A DNA stretch of 64,000 nucleotides, from positions 1-64,000 of the forward strand of contig CAMXSH010000005.1 in assembly GCA_947246475.1 (NCBI GenBank), read 5' to 3'. Each line of letters begins with the position of its first letter. The first letter of the stretch is position 1. A program made the position numbers and the translations under genes. Source of the stretch: an uncultured Roseburia sp. (GTDB lineage: Bacteria > Bacillota > Clostridia > Lachnospirales > Lachnospiraceae). Shown in pieces: positions 1 to 8,191 of this stretch. A model generated the notes under the pieces. It made no database searches. It had not been told where the DNA came from and saw nothing but the letters and a program-made list of their open reading frames with translations.

Positions 1-1570
1 GCTCCCACATACTTCTGAGAACAATACCTGCTGTCGGCAGATGGTACTCCGGCAGCTCCATTACGAAAGGAGCGGCATCTCCAGCAAAGAATTTTGTCTT
101 CTTTAATATAATGCCAGAAATGATGATGGCAGCTATACCAAGAAAATATGCGCTTGGAGCCACCCATCCGGCACCACCGAACAGGGCGCTGGTGATCAGC
201 GCAATAATCGGCAGCTTTGCCCCGCAGGGAATAAATGTGGTCGTCATTATCGTCATTTTGCGGTCGCGGTCACTCTCAATGGTACGGGATGCCATGATTC
301 CCGGCACTCCACAACCAGTCCCGATCAGCATCGGAATAAATGATTTTCCAGAAAGCCCAAACCGACGGAAAATACGATCCATGATAAATGCCACCCGTGC
401 CATATAACCACAGGATTCTAAAAATGCCAGAAAAAGAAACAAAACCAACATTTGTGGTACGAAACCAAGAACGGCACCGACACCGCCAATGATGCCCTCT
501 ATCAAAAGCCCCTTGAGCCATTCCGCACAGCCAATGGTTTCAAGCAGATTTTCCACCATTACTGGTATTCCAGGCACCCAGATCCCATGATCCGCAGAAT
601 CCGTCCCGCCAAAACCAAATAAATACCAGCCCTCTCCAAAAAGACCATCATTAGTCCAGTCTGTCAACAGTGTTCCCACAGTGGTTACTGATACATAGTA
701 TACGATGATCATCACCGCTGCAAAGATCGGCAGTGCCAGAATCCGATTAGTAACAATCTTATCAATTTTGTCTGTAAGTGTCAACTTTTCACGGCCTGCC
801 TTCTGGATACAGTCCACAATAATCCCGGATATGTACTCATATCTCTCATTGGTAATGATACTTTCCACATCATCTTCAAATTCTGTTTCCAGCTGTTCTG
901 ACAGCTGGGATACATCCGGCGGATTTTTCATCAGATCGTCAATCTTCTCGTCCTTCTCCAAAAGACGGATCGCCAGAAAACGTTTCTGTGCTTCCTCTGC
1001 CTCCGAAATCAGCCCTTCTGCCTGAGTAATCACTTCTTCCACCGCTTCACAGAAAGAATGCGCCTGGTAAAATACTTTATTTGACCTGGCGGCAGCCACC
1101 GCTTTTTCCGTCACCTTACTTATCCCAGTGCCTTTCAGGGCAGAGATCCCGACCACCTCACAGCCCAGTTTCTCCCCTAGTTGTGCCATATCGATGCTGT
1201 CTCCCCGTTTTCCCACAGCATCCATCATGTTCACAGCGATCACCACAGGAATCCCCAGCTCCATGATCTGAGTGGAAAGGTATAAGTTTCTCTCCAGATT
1301 CGTGCCGTCAACAATATTGATGATGGCATCTGGTTTTTCATTGATAAGGTAATTTCTCGCTACAACTTCTTCTGGAGTATATGGTGACAGCGAATAGATA
1401 CCCGGAAGGTCTGTGATCACTACCTCCCTGTGATTTTTTAATTTGCCCTCTTTCTTTTCTACTGTTACTCCCGGCCAGTTGCCTACGAACTGATTAGAAC
1501 CCGTTAAAGCGTTAAATAAAGTGGTTTTACCGCAGTTCGGGTTGCCGGCCAAAGCTATTTTTATTGACAT
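1..1570 (-). CDS. feoB: Ferrous iron transporter FeoB (3' part cut off by the window edge)
   Basis: Inner-membrane Fe(II) permease with a cytoplasmic N-terminal GTPase domain. The minus-strand frame opens at 1570 (MSIKIALAG) behind AAGGAATT and stays open to base 1, so about 523 residues are visible and the C-terminal membrane part lies outside. Visible G-protein motifs are the P-loop GNPNCGKTTLFNALTG near residue 9, the G3 motif DLPGIYSLSPY near residue 50, and the G4 motif NMMD near residue 115. Hydrophobic gate-like segments follow in the second half. It is the last gene of a feoA-feoA-feoB unit, 17 bp after the proximal feoA, and is expected to be iron-repressed through the palindrome at 2082. 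The identity is firm; the full length cannot be judged. Confidence 0.95.
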   Translation of the reverse strand, partial: MSIKIALAGNPNCGKTTLFNALTGSNQFVGNWPGVTVEKKEGKLKNHREVVITDLPGIYSLSPYTPEEVVARNYLINEKPDAIINIVDGTNLERNLYLSTQIMELGIPVVIAVNMMDAVGKRGDSIDMAQLGEKLGCEVVGISALKGTGISKVTEKAVAAARSNKVFYQAHSFCEAVEEVITQAEGLISEAEEAQKRFLAIRLLEKDEKIDDLMKNPPDVSQLSEQLETEFEDDVESIITNERYEYISGIIVDCIQKAGREKLTLTDKIDKIVTNRILALPIFAAVMIIVYYVSVTTVGTLLTDWTNDGLFGEGWYLFGFGGTDSADHGIWVPGIPVMVENLLETIGCAEWLKGLLIEGIIGGVGAVLGFVPQMLVLFLFLAFLESCGYMARVAFIMDRIFRRFGLSGKSFIPMLIGTGCGVPGIMASRTIESDRDRKMTIMTTTFIPCGAKLPIIALITSALFGGAGWVAPSAYFLGIAAIIISGIILKKTKFFAGDAAPFVMELPEYHLPTAGIVLRSMWE

Positions 1571-1587
1571 GATCTGCAATTCCTTTC

Positions 1588-1818
1588 TTAGTTTAAGACT
1601 TCCACTATTATCATTTCCGCATCTGCTTTTCTCAGAGACAGCTCATACCCCCGGACTGTCACCTCTACCGGATCACCAAGAGGCGCCATTTTCCTTACAG
1701 ATATACTGGTACCTTTTGTGATCCCCATATCCATAATACGCCTTTTCACGCTGCCTTCCCCTGTCAGCCGTGTCACTTTAACCGTGGTGCCACAGGGAAT
1801 ATCTCTCAATGTCTGCAT
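1588..1818 (-). CDS. feoA: FeoA-domain protein, second copy
   Basis: Small SH3-like FeoA protein of 76 residues that normally works with the cytoplasmic face of FeoB. I place the start at the ATG giving MQTLRDIPCGTT, behind an AAAGGAATT ribosome binding site. An upstream in-frame TTG would add 18 residues that do not look like FeoA. The family pattern is visible: the L-x-x-I-P-x-G-T opening, the KRRIMDMGITKGT turn, and the PLGDPVEVTVRGYELSLRKADAEMI end. It lies only 4 bp after the other feoA and 17 bp before feoB, so the three are one transcript. Confidence 0.9.
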   Translation of the reverse strand: MQTLRDIPCGTTVKVTRLTGEGSVKRRIMDMGITKGTSISVRKMAPLGDPVEVTVRGYELSLRKADAEMIIVEVLN

Positions 1819-1822
1819 AGCT

Positions 1823-2041
1823 TCAATTCCTTTCCACCATAATTTTATTTGCCATATTTTTTCCAATGGCAATCCTGGAATCCATCACACTGACAATCAT
1901 GTTTCCTTCCATCCTGTTGATCACCGTGACAGAACTTCCCTCAACAAAACCAAGGTTTTTCAGAAAACGCTTTGTGTCATCTCTGCCAGAAATCCGGTGG
2001 ATCATCCCAGACTCTCCAGAACAAAACATAGATAATGGCAT
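1823..2041 (-). CDS. feoA: FeoA-domain protein, first copy
   Basis: First gene of the feo operon, a 72-residue FeoA-like protein. It has the KRFLKNLGFVEGSSVTV turn and a degenerate C-terminal half (NMIVSVMDSRIAIGKNMANKIMV) in place of the usual P-x-x-x-R-G-Y-x-L-x-L. The ATG at 2041 is favoured because GGAAG sits 8 bp before it; an ATG at 2047 and a TTG at 2056 are also in frame. Paired feoA genes before feoB are common in Clostridia; the more divergent copy may have a regulatory rather than a transport role (inference). Confidence 0.85.
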   Translation of the reverse strand: MPLSMFCSGESGMIHRISGRDDTKRFLKNLGFVEGSSVTVINRMEGNMIVSVMDSRIAIGKNMANKIMVERN

Positions 2042-2081
2042 AATCATCACTTCCAATCATAATTACTTGCTTCTTACAATT

Positions 2082-2113
2082 GTTAGTATATACTAACCAA
2101 TATTAGTTGTCAA
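2082..2113 (-). promoter_or_regulatory. feo promoter with a palindromic operator
   Basis: Reading the minus strand, TTGACA (2113-2108) and TATACT (2090-2085) are separated by exactly 17 bp, a near-consensus sigma-A promoter facing feoA. The perfect 16-bp palindrome GTTAGTATATACTAAC (2082-2097) covers the -10 box. This resembles a DtxR/IdeR-type operator in size and in its TTAG/CTAA ends. The divergent gene encodes a DtxR-family protein, so repression by metal-loaded regulator is the natural reading (inference). Confidence 0.75.
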
Positions 2114-2146
2114 CAACATTTTGAACAATTCATAAAAACCGTTTTA

Positions 2147-2175
2147 TTGATTTCGTTTTTTTGGTATGTTATACT
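2147..2175 (+). promoter_or_regulatory. Promoter of the DtxR-family regulator
   Basis: TTGATT (2147-2152) and TATACT (2170-2175) with a 17-bp spacer point to the regulator gene at 2233. The AT-rich sequence just downstream (TATTATACAATACATAC) contains further imperfect dyads that might allow self-regulation. Confidence 0.65.
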
Positions 2176-2232
2176 TATTATACAATACATACAATACCCG
2201 AATATACTGGGCAGGTTTTGGGGGAGATATTT

Positions 2233-2610
2233 ATGACATTAAATGAATCATCAGAAAATTATTTGGAGACAATCCTTATGCTGAGCAGAAAACTTCCTGT
2301 GGTTCGCTCAGTGGATATCGCAGAAGATATGGGATTTAAAAAATCCAGCGTCAGCGTAGCAATGAAACAGCTGCGCGAAAATGATTATATAACAGTAACA
2401 AAAGCGGGATTTATTTATCTTACAGAAAAAGGAAAAGATGTGGCGGAAATGATCTACGAACGCCATGAATTATTATCCTCCTGGCTGACTGAGCTGGGGG
2501 TGGATGCCAAAACCGCTGCTGAAGATGCCTGCCGTATGGAACATTATATCAGCAAAGAGAGTTTTCAGGCGATCAAAGACTATATCGCCGGACGAAAGAA
2601 CACAAAATAG
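2233..2610 (+). CDS. DtxR/MntR-family metal-dependent transcriptional regulator
   Basis: 125-residue cytoplasmic DNA-binding protein. The N-terminal winged helix-turn-helix is seen in SSENYLETILML, SVDIAEDMGFKKSSVSVAMKQL and the wing GFIYLTEKGKDVA. The C-terminal half carries the metal-binding and dimerisation helices, with RHELLSSWLTELGV, the pattern E-D-A-C-R-M-E-H, and YISKESFQAI. It ends after the dimerisation domain without an SH3-like domain, so it is an MntR-length member. The start at 2233 follows GGGGGAG; upstream codons are also open but lack a site. It is divergent from feoA and probably controls it in response to Fe(II) or Mn(II). Confidence 0.88.
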   Translation: MTLNESSENYLETILMLSRKLPVVRSVDIAEDMGFKKSSVSVAMKQLRENDYITVTKAGFIYLTEKGKDVAEMIYERHELLSSWLTELGVDAKTAAEDACRMEHYISKESFQAIKDYIAGRKNTK

Positions 2611-2655
2611 TGCCCTGGCCCAATGGCGTGAATTTGATAAGATTTACCACAAAAA

Positions 2656-2690
2656 GGCCACCCGGTTCACTCCCGGATGGCTCATTCTTT
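2656..2690 (+). terminator. Possible terminator after the DtxR-family gene
   Basis: GCCACCCGG (2657-2665) and CCGGATGGC (2673-2681) form a 9-bp stem with one mismatch, preceded by AAAAA and followed by a weak T-rich tail. Confidence 0.45.
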
Positions 2691-2708
2691 ATCTATATGA
2701 GATCTACT

Positions 2709-2752
2709 TAGCTCGACGGAGGCAGGGTTCAAATTGGTGCCGTTGAGCTAAT
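2709..2752. repeat. Inverted pair of a short intergenic motif
   Basis: TTAGCTCGACGG (2709-2720) and CCGTTGAGCTAA (2741-2752) are inverted copies with one mismatch. They resemble the TAGCTCGATGGCG motif found in other gaps of this window (11328, 49844). Related cores CAATGGCGTGAATTT at 2621 and, on the other strand, CAACGGCACCAATTT at 2731 lie in the same gap. The right arm overlaps the stop of the desulfoferrodoxin gene. Confidence 0.5.
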
Positions 2753-3134
2753 TAAATGACCGCACCCACAGCCCATGCTCATTACAGTATGCATATACAG
2801 CCGAGATGGTCTCGCCCTCTTCCAGCAGAAACTTTGTCTCCGGCTCCCTTCCTGCCTCAAAATCCCTGCGGTACATTCCATGATTGGTGTGCACAGCCAC
2901 CCAGCCGATATAATGTTCTTTTACCATCGGATGAAGAATACTGCCCACTCTGACCGTCACAGCATTTCCCTGAACCTCCACCTCAGGAATGTGTTTTTCT
3001 CCAGCTCCTTCACTGGTGTTCGGATGAATTTCTTTGAGTTTTACACTACAGCAGTCACCAGCTCCCTTTCCTTCAACCAGTTCCATGATGGAACTGCAGT
3101 CCTCGCACATGTAAAATTTTGCTTCTTTATGCAT
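2748..3134 (-). CDS. dfx: Desulfoferrodoxin (superoxide reductase)
   Basis: Cytoplasmic non-haem iron enzyme reducing superoxide to peroxide without making oxygen, typical of anaerobes. The 128 residues match the two-iron class. The N-terminal desulforedoxin-like centre has Cys10, Cys13, Cys28 and Cys29. The active-site ligands appear in order: E46-K47-H48 (EKHIP), H68 and H74 (SILHPMVKEH), and C117/H120 (CNEHGLW). The ATG at 3134 follows AAGGAGG at 7 bp. It lies 118 bp downstream of hydE on the same strand, so the two may be co-transcribed; both fit an oxygen-sensitive metabolism. No key residue is missing. Confidence 0.96.
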   Translation of the reverse strand: MHKEAKFYMCEDCSSIMELVEGKGAGDCCSVKLKEIHPNTSEGAGEKHIPEVEVQGNAVTVRVGSILHPMVKEHYIGWVAVHTNHGMYRRDFEAGREPETKFLLEEGETISAVYAYCNEHGLWVRSFN

Positions 3135-3252
3135 CGATTTCCCTCCTTGCGTTTTCTCTGCTCTTCCTGCACCAGACGGCAGAATTTAACTATAGTTTCT
3201 ACGCATTTTGGAAAATTATACATAACATCAAACCGCAAACTGATTCAGGGGA

Positions 3253-4266
3253 TCACTTCTCCCGTCTTACGTCTCCTCTCGCCTCCACCACCCGGTATCC
3301 AGCAGACGCCACCTGCTTTTTCAGAAGGTCAACGCTCTGAGCGGCTTCTTCACCAGTGGATATCTTATTTTCATAGAGATCATAAAGTTTCCGCACCCTC
3401 GTGGGGGACAGATTTGGCATAACTACATTTGCCCCCGCCTTCAGTCCCAATTCACGCCCCCTGGGGTGGATCGTTCCTAATGCTGTCGTAGCAGGGATCA
3501 GTGCATAGGGAAACATCAATCTCAAGATAGAGACCAGACGAAGAGTCTGGGTAAGTGTTCCATTTTCACAGCCAGCAAAGGGCGTCTCGCCATGGCTGAT
3601 ATAGGGACCGATCCCAATCATATCTGGCTCCAGTTTCTGCAGAAAACGCAGATCCTGAATAAGATGTTCTGTAGTCTGATAAGGTGATCCCACCATAAAT
3701 CCAGAACCCACCTGATAACCGATCTCTTTCAAATCAAATAAACAGCGCTTCCGGTCCGAAGCACTCATTTCCTTCGGATGGAGCTTCTGGTAATGTTCTT
3801 CTGTGGCAGTCTCATGCCGGAGCAGATACCTGTTGGCACCGGCATCAAAATATGCCTGATAACTCTCCCTAGACTTCTCACCAATGGATAAGGTGATGGC
3901 ACAGTCCGGGTGCTCATGCCGGACCGCCGCCACAATCTCGCATATTTTTTCATCAGTAAAATAGGGATCTTCTCCGCTCTGCAGCACAAAGGTCCGGAAT
4001 CCCAGATCGTATCCTTCCTGACAGCAGGACAGGATCTCATCTTTCGTAAGACGGTACCGCACAGCCTCTGTATTGCCTCCGCGGATCCCACAGTAATAGC
4101 AGTTATTCTTACAGTAATTAGAAAACTCGATCAGTCCCCGGATATACACCGCGTCACCATAATACTGGCGGCGCAGGGCATCTGCTTCATCTGCCAGTTT
4201 AGACGCGGTCTCCGGGGAATCATTTTCCAACAGCTCTTTTAATTCAATATCTGAAAAATCTCTCAT
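3253..4266 (-). CDS. hydE: [FeFe]-hydrogenase maturase HydE (radical SAM)
   Basis: Radical S-adenosylmethionine enzyme of H-cluster assembly, supplying the organic sulfur and iron precursor used with HydG and HydF. The 337 residues show the CxxxCxxC cluster motif in NYCKNNCYYCGIRGG (about residue 50-65), the SAM-side pattern TFVLQSGEDPY, the GSGFMVGSPYQT strand, and the TTALGTIHPRGRELGLKAGANVVMPNLSP ending of HydE and BATS-domain proteins. The close relative PylB is an alternative; length and the absence of pyrrolysine genes nearby favour HydE. No hydrogenase structural gene or hydF/hydG is in the window. Confidence 0.85.
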   Translation of the reverse strand: MRDFSDIELKELLENDSPETASKLADEADALRRQYYGDAVYIRGLIEFSNYCKNNCYYCGIRGGNTEAVRYRLTKDEILSCCQEGYDLGFRTFVLQSGEDPYFTDEKICEIVAAVRHEHPDCAITLSIGEKSRESYQAYFDAGANRYLLRHETATEEHYQKLHPKEMSASDRKRCLFDLKEIGYQVGSGFMVGSPYQTTEHLIQDLRFLQKLEPDMIGIGPYISHGETPFAGCENGTLTQTLRLVSILRLMFPYALIPATTALGTIHPRGRELGLKAGANVVMPNLSPTRVRKLYDLYENKISTGEEAAQSVDLLKKQVASAGYRVVEARGDVRREK

Positions 4267-4399
4267 TGCTGATCAACCTCTCTTTCTATTTTACGCTCTT
4301 CAAAACAAGGACAAGGATGACCCTGCTCCAAATTTTATTTGACTACAAGTATACTTGAAGTGTTACACTATGTAAATAGATCAGAGAAAATTAAAAAAC

Positions 4400-4735
4400 T
4401 TCCTACGGTAAGAAACCAAGCGTAAGCTCATCCGCTTACGCTTGGTTAATACCATGAACTTTTCCTTTGACGGATGTCCGGTGCGTACAGTTTGTCATTG
4501 GCTCATCCCTTGGATTGTGCGGATTTGTACTGGCTCAAGAGGCAGAAATATATTCCCATTTATCCGGGAGATAAACCCCTGACAACAAAATAGGCGGTAT
4601 GCTGCCCTCTCCGGGAACATACCACCGTTTGTCGTCAGCAGCCCGTTTCTCGGTCTGCGTGTAGCTCTTTGTAAACTGACCTAAACTTACAGGAAACAAA
4701 TTTGTACATCTCCCGTTTTCTCAAGTTTCCTGTGT
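4400..4735 (-). ncRNA. Candidate structured RNA (family not identified)
   Basis: The 486-bp gap between sipL and hydE has no convincing reading frame but is dense in nested inverted repeats. Read on the minus strand they are: a 9-bp pair ACAGGAAAC/GTTTCCTGT (4733-4690); a small stem CAG-CCG/CGG-CUG near 4650-4630; a long imperfect hairpin of about 60 nt (4637-4578) with CATACCGCC-type arms; a stem UUUAUC/GAUAAA near 4575-4555; and a perfect 14-bp hairpin (4447-4414, loop GGATGA) followed about 17 nt later by a TTTTTT run. This looks like a multi-stem RNA ending in a terminator. It could be processed from sipL mRNA or have its own promoter, which I could not find. A palindrome CAAGTATACTTG lies at 4346-4357, upstream of hydE. 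Confidence 0.45.
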
Positions 4736-4752
4736 TTTACCTTCACTGAAAC

Positions 4753-6315
4753 TCAGCTGCATCCTGCCTCTTTCATCACCAGCAGAACATCCCCTGCATT
4801 GATCAGATCGCTCTCCAGCTTATTGATCTCCATAATCGTATCCGTGGTTGTATAAAACTCTTTAGCGATGTCCCAGAGTTCATCCCCTTTCTGAACGACA
4901 TAACCGATCAGACCGGGTTCCCTCGCCCTGGCATCGCAGTCCAGCGCTTCCATCTTGAAATCTGCGACAATTGGCTCTTCAATATTATTGAAGGCAAGAA
5001 TATCGATAACTACCACCGCCTTGATATCCGCTTCATTGTCTCCCAGAAGAGAACCGCTAATCTGTTCAATCCCCGCTGTCATGCGGATATCACTATCCGG
5101 GAGGATATCCGGGATCTGTATATGCTGTTCAAAGGGCAAGATCCCCGAAGAAGCTGCCAATGGTACTGCATCGTCCGACGACTGGTACAAAATATTTATA
5201 TCAATAATACCCTCTACTTCCACACCATCCTCTACGATCCGCTTCCCATCTACACGCACGGCCCCCGTTACCTTCCAAATCTGCAGCGGGGTATTGGCAC
5301 CGTCCAGAGGAATCTTCCCATTTACCCTGGATTTACTCTTATTTTTCATAATGAGGTTCTCAAAATAAGAGGTTTCAAATACTGGCCTGCATTCTTTTTC
5401 TGTGGAATAAAAATCAGTTAAAAGCTCCAGTCTCTCCTCGCCAAATGCCTTTATGTCAAGATCCAGGACGATTTCCACATCAATAACGCGGTCTTCGCCA
5501 TCCTCGTCCTCTTTCACCTCGATCTCTCTGCTGTGGATGCCTACATCTGCCTGAACTACGTTGGTCTCGTCACAGCCCCCGCAGTTTACCTCCCCGCTGA
5601 GGGGGACGATGCATTCATGAAAATTCAGCTGCGGTGTCTCGTCATTACTCAGATAGATCAGGAAAAGGCTGGCTTCGCCAGAAAGCACCAGCTTATCTTC
5701 ACCGACTCTGGTCTCCACTTCCAGCAGGCTCACATCATCATACAAAATGCGGCCAATGGTATCCTTCGTTCCGGGGATTTTACATTCATCCCTTACCCGG
5801 AGAGTATCTTTTTTGGAAAGGATAAGACGGGTGATATCCATGCTTTTTTTTCGTTTGAGTATCGACTCATCTCCCTCAATGTCGATGGCGCCCTCACCAT
5901 CATAGACCGATTCGGACACCACTTCCATATTTACGATCGCCTTTACCCCGAACTTGCGGGAATTGATCAGTTCTCCCCGCAGGTCATCAATGGACGAGTG
6001 TACCGAGATCTCATCCTCTCTGGTGGAATCACAGCCCAGCGCCACCGTTTCACTGATGGGAATATTTCCTGTCAGGTCGCAGACCGGCATTTCGTCTTCT
6101 CCGGCATAAAGAATCGTAAAATACAAAGCGCCTTTTATGTTGGCTCTGCCATCCACAACCCGTATCTCCTCTATTACTACCTCACCCTTCTCCTGCATGA
6201 TCGCCCTGGCATCCGGTTTGATATCCGGTACATTAAAATCTGCATCCAGCGTGATCTGAACATTTTCCCGGCTATTGCACCGGTTCATGTGAACTCTCTG
6301 TTTTATAAGTTCCAT
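4753..6315 (-). CDS. sipL: SipL-like spore morphogenetic protein (SPOCS/DUF3794 domains plus LysM)
   Basis: 520-residue protein with repeated SPOCS (DUF3794) domains (roughly residues 20-150, 170-310 and 320-440) and a C-terminal LysM domain (about 470-516: YVVQKGDELWDIAKEFYTTTDTIMEINKL...NAGDVLLV). This architecture and length match Clostridioides difficile SipL, which binds the SpoIVA ATPase through its LysM domain and anchors the spore coat on the forespore. The ATG at 6315 follows GAGGAGGG. A 7-bp inverted pair TAGCCTG/CAGGCTA (6331-6353) sits in its leader. No signal peptide is seen, as expected for a mother-cell cytosolic protein. Mother-cell sigma-E control is likely by family; I saw no clear site. 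Confidence 0.88.
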   Translation of the reverse strand: MELIKQRVHMNRCNSRENVQITLDADFNVPDIKPDARAIMQEKGEVVIEEIRVVDGRANIKGALYFTILYAGEDEMPVCDLTGNIPISETVALGCDSTREDEISVHSSIDDLRGELINSRKFGVKAIVNMEVVSESVYDGEGAIDIEGDESILKRKKSMDITRLILSKKDTLRVRDECKIPGTKDTIGRILYDDVSLLEVETRVGEDKLVLSGEASLFLIYLSNDETPQLNFHECIVPLSGEVNCGGCDETNVVQADVGIHSREIEVKEDEDGEDRVIDVEIVLDLDIKAFGEERLELLTDFYSTEKECRPVFETSYFENLIMKNKSKSRVNGKIPLDGANTPLQIWKVTGAVRVDGKRIVEDGVEVEGIIDINILYQSSDDAVPLAASSGILPFEQHIQIPDILPDSDIRMTAGIEQISGSLLGDNEADIKAVVVIDILAFNNIEEPIVADFKMEALDCDARAREPGLIGYVVQKGDELWDIAKEFYTTTDTIMEINKLESDLINAGDVLLVMKEAGCS

Positions 6316-6501
6316 ATGCCCTCCTCACTATAGCCTGGCTCGCAGGCAGGCTACGGCTTAATTACTTCTAAACTATCTATATTCCAGGAGTATCACGGTT
6401 ATTCCAGCTTTTTGGAAAAATACAAGGAATATTTTTCCGATTGCCGCATATAATAATAATGTTATTTCATTGCGTAAAATAAAGAAGCAGAGATACAAAA
6501 A

Positions 6502-6530
6502 TTGACAAACACAATATTATGTGGTACAAT
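6502..6530 (+). promoter_or_regulatory. Strong sigma-A promoter of veg
   Basis: TTGACA (6502-6507), a 17-bp spacer and TACAAT (6525-6530). The Bacillus subtilis veg promoter is likewise famously strong. The rest of the 6316-6500 gap is AT-rich with only the sipL leader dyad. Confidence 0.85.
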
Positions 6531-6623
6531 ACAATTGTATTTCTATATATCGTGGTAATACACTGAAGGGACATGGGACATCATATTGCCTGTCCGGCGA
6601 CAGGAGAAAGGTCGGTATTGTTT

Positions 6624-6869
6624 ATGTTGAAAACAGATGTTGGAAATGTGCGTAAGGCAGTAAGCAAGCACATTGGAAGCAGAGTAGTCATACGTTGCAA
6701 CTTAGGAAGACATAAAGTAGACGTTACAGAAGGTGTTATCACGGAAACATTCCCAAGTATATTCCTGATCACAGTAGAAAATGAGCTTGAGAACACAAGC
6801 CAGACGATTTCATACAGCTACACAGATGTATTGACAAAGGATGTTCAAATAACGCTTTGTAAAGCATAA
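6624..6869 (+). CDS. veg: Veg family protein
   Basis: 81-residue small protein of the Veg family (DUF1021), known in Bacillus to stimulate biofilm gene expression. The match covers the whole chain: NVRKAVSKHIGSRVVIRCNLGRHKVDVTEG, then the family hallmark ETFPSIFLITV and the ending ISYSYTDVLTKDVQI. I prefer the ATG at 6624 (MLKTDVGN), although a TTG two codons upstream and an ATG at 6573 are in frame and the best Shine-Dalgarno (AGGAGAAAGG) is somewhat far. It is monocistronic between a consensus promoter and a strong terminator. Confidence 0.9.
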   Translation: MLKTDVGNVRKAVSKHIGSRVVIRCNLGRHKVDVTEGVITETFPSIFLITVENELENTSQTISYSYTDVLTKDVQITLCKA

Positions 6870-6909
6870 CAAAGCACTTTTCTTATACGATTTACTTTTC
6901 CCAGCAAAA

Positions 6910-6936
6910 AACGGCTGCCACAGCAGCCGTTTTTTG
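6910..6936. terminator. Bidirectional terminator between veg and coaBC
   Basis: CGGCTGC/GCAGCCG 7-bp stem with a CACA loop (6912-6929), flanked by AAAAA on the left and TTTTTT on the right, so it can end transcription from both sides. Confidence 0.9.
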
Positions 6937-6961
6937 TATCTGATAAGGAGTATTCTCCTGT

Positions 6962-8149
6962 TTATTTTTCCACGATCACATCAAAGATCGTTGCCGCCAC
7001 CTCTTCTTTCGACATACAGGGAAGCTCCACCAGCCCCTCCTCCATAATCAGCGTGACAATGTTTGTATCAGTGCCAAAACCGGCTCCTTCCGTATTCAGA
7101 TTGTTGGCAACGATCATATCCACCTGTTTGTCCTTCAGTTTCTTATGTGAATTTTCTATCATATTTTCCGTCTCCATAGAAAAACCACAGATATACTGAC
7201 CCTGCCTGCGGCGGGTGCCAAGATAAGCAAGAATATCCTGGGTACGCTTTAGCTTCAGCGTACTCTCTCCCTCTTTTTTCTTGATCTTTTCCTCATGATA
7301 TTCCAACGGAGTGAAATCCGCCACCGCTGCCGCCTTAATAATGATATCCATATCCGGCGCCAATTTTTTCACTTCACGAAACATATCTCCGGCGCTCTCC
7401 ACCCTGACCAGCTTTACACAGATCGGTGGCTGCAGCTGCGTCGGCGCACTTACCAGCGTCACCTCTGCCCCCCGGTACATAGCGACCTTCGCCAGTGCAT
7501 AACCCATTTTCCCGGTAGAATGATTGGTGATAAAGCGCACCGGATCGATGGCCTCGCGGGTAGCCCCCGCTGTAACCAGTACTTTCTTTCCTTCCAGATC
7601 TTTTTCCAGATGGATTTCACGCAAAATGTATTCCAGCAGGATCTCCTCTGAAGGAAGCTTTCCTTTCCCCACCGCTTTACAGGCAAGGATACCAGTATCC
7701 GGCTCTATCACTTCCATGCCAAATTCCCGCAGTCTCTGCAGATTATGCTGTACAATGGGATTTTCATACATATTGGTGTTCATCGCCGGTGCCACCAGCT
7801 TGCGGCAGCGGCAGGCGAGTGCCGTCGTAGTCAGCATATCATCCGCGATACCTCCCGCCAGCTTTCCGATCACATTGGCAGAAGCCGGCGCCACCAGCAT
7901 CAGGTCTGCCTTATCTCCCAGTGCCACGTGCTCTATATTATAATTAAAATTCCTGTCAAATGTATCCACAAGGCACTTATGCCCCGTGAGAGTCTCAAAA
8001 GCAATCGGATTAATAATATTGGTAGCATTCTTTGTCATGATTACATGGACATCACAATGAAGCTTAATAAGCATACTGGTAAGATTCGCCATCTTATATG
8101 CCGCGATGCTTCCCGTCACTCCAAGCACTACTGTCTTTCCCTTTAACAT
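6962..8149 (-). CDS. coaBC: Bifunctional phosphopantothenoylcysteine decarboxylase/synthetase
   Basis: Two-step enzyme of coenzyme A synthesis. The N-terminal flavoprotein CoaC half (about 1-180) has GVTGSIAAYK, the catalytic His region NIEHVALGDKADL, the APAMNTNMYENP substrate clamp and the ACKAVGKGKLP active-site Cys loop. The C-terminal CoaB half (about 190-395) has KVLVTAGATREAIDPVRFITNHSTGKMG, AAAVADFTP and the K-x-K-K motif KIKKKEG. Length is normal. It follows panD by 42 bp on the same strand, so pantothenate precursor synthesis and CoA assembly are probably co-expressed. Confidence 0.97.
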   Translation of the reverse strand: MLKGKTVVLGVTGSIAAYKMANLTSMLIKLHCDVHVIMTKNATNIINPIAFETLTGHKCLVDTFDRNFNYNIEHVALGDKADLMLVAPASANVIGKLAGGIADDMLTTTALACRCRKLVAPAMNTNMYENPIVQHNLQRLREFGMEVIEPDTGILACKAVGKGKLPSEEILLEYILREIHLEKDLEGKKVLVTAGATREAIDPVRFITNHSTGKMGYALAKVAMYRGAEVTLVSAPTQLQPPICVKLVRVESAGDMFREVKKLAPDMDIIIKAAAVADFTPLEYHEEKIKKKEGESTLKLKRTQDILAYLGTRRRQGQYICGFSMETENMIENSHKKLKDKQVDMIVANNLNTEGAGFGTDTNIVTLIMEEGLVELPCMSKEEVAATIFDVIVEK

Positions 8150-8191
8150 TCTGCTGCCCCTCTTCTTACTTAAATTAATTATTAATTTCTA

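Noticed and set aside
2504-2746. Plus-strand frame after the DtxR-family gene
   Set aside because: Overlaps the regulator in another frame, then runs through hairpin and repeat sequence; no site.
3041-3238. 65-codon minus-strand frame starting before desulfoferrodoxin
   Set aside because: Reads through the dfx ribosome binding site and into dfx in another frame; no similarity recognised.
3253-4266. PylB or BioB identity for the radical SAM gene
   Set aside because: The CxxxCxxC surroundings, C-terminal TTALGTIHPRGRELGLKAGANVVMPNLSP and lack of pyl or bio genes favour HydE.
5533-6333. 266-codon plus-strand frame
   Set aside because: Exact antisense of sipL, whose SPOCS and LysM domains are convincing.
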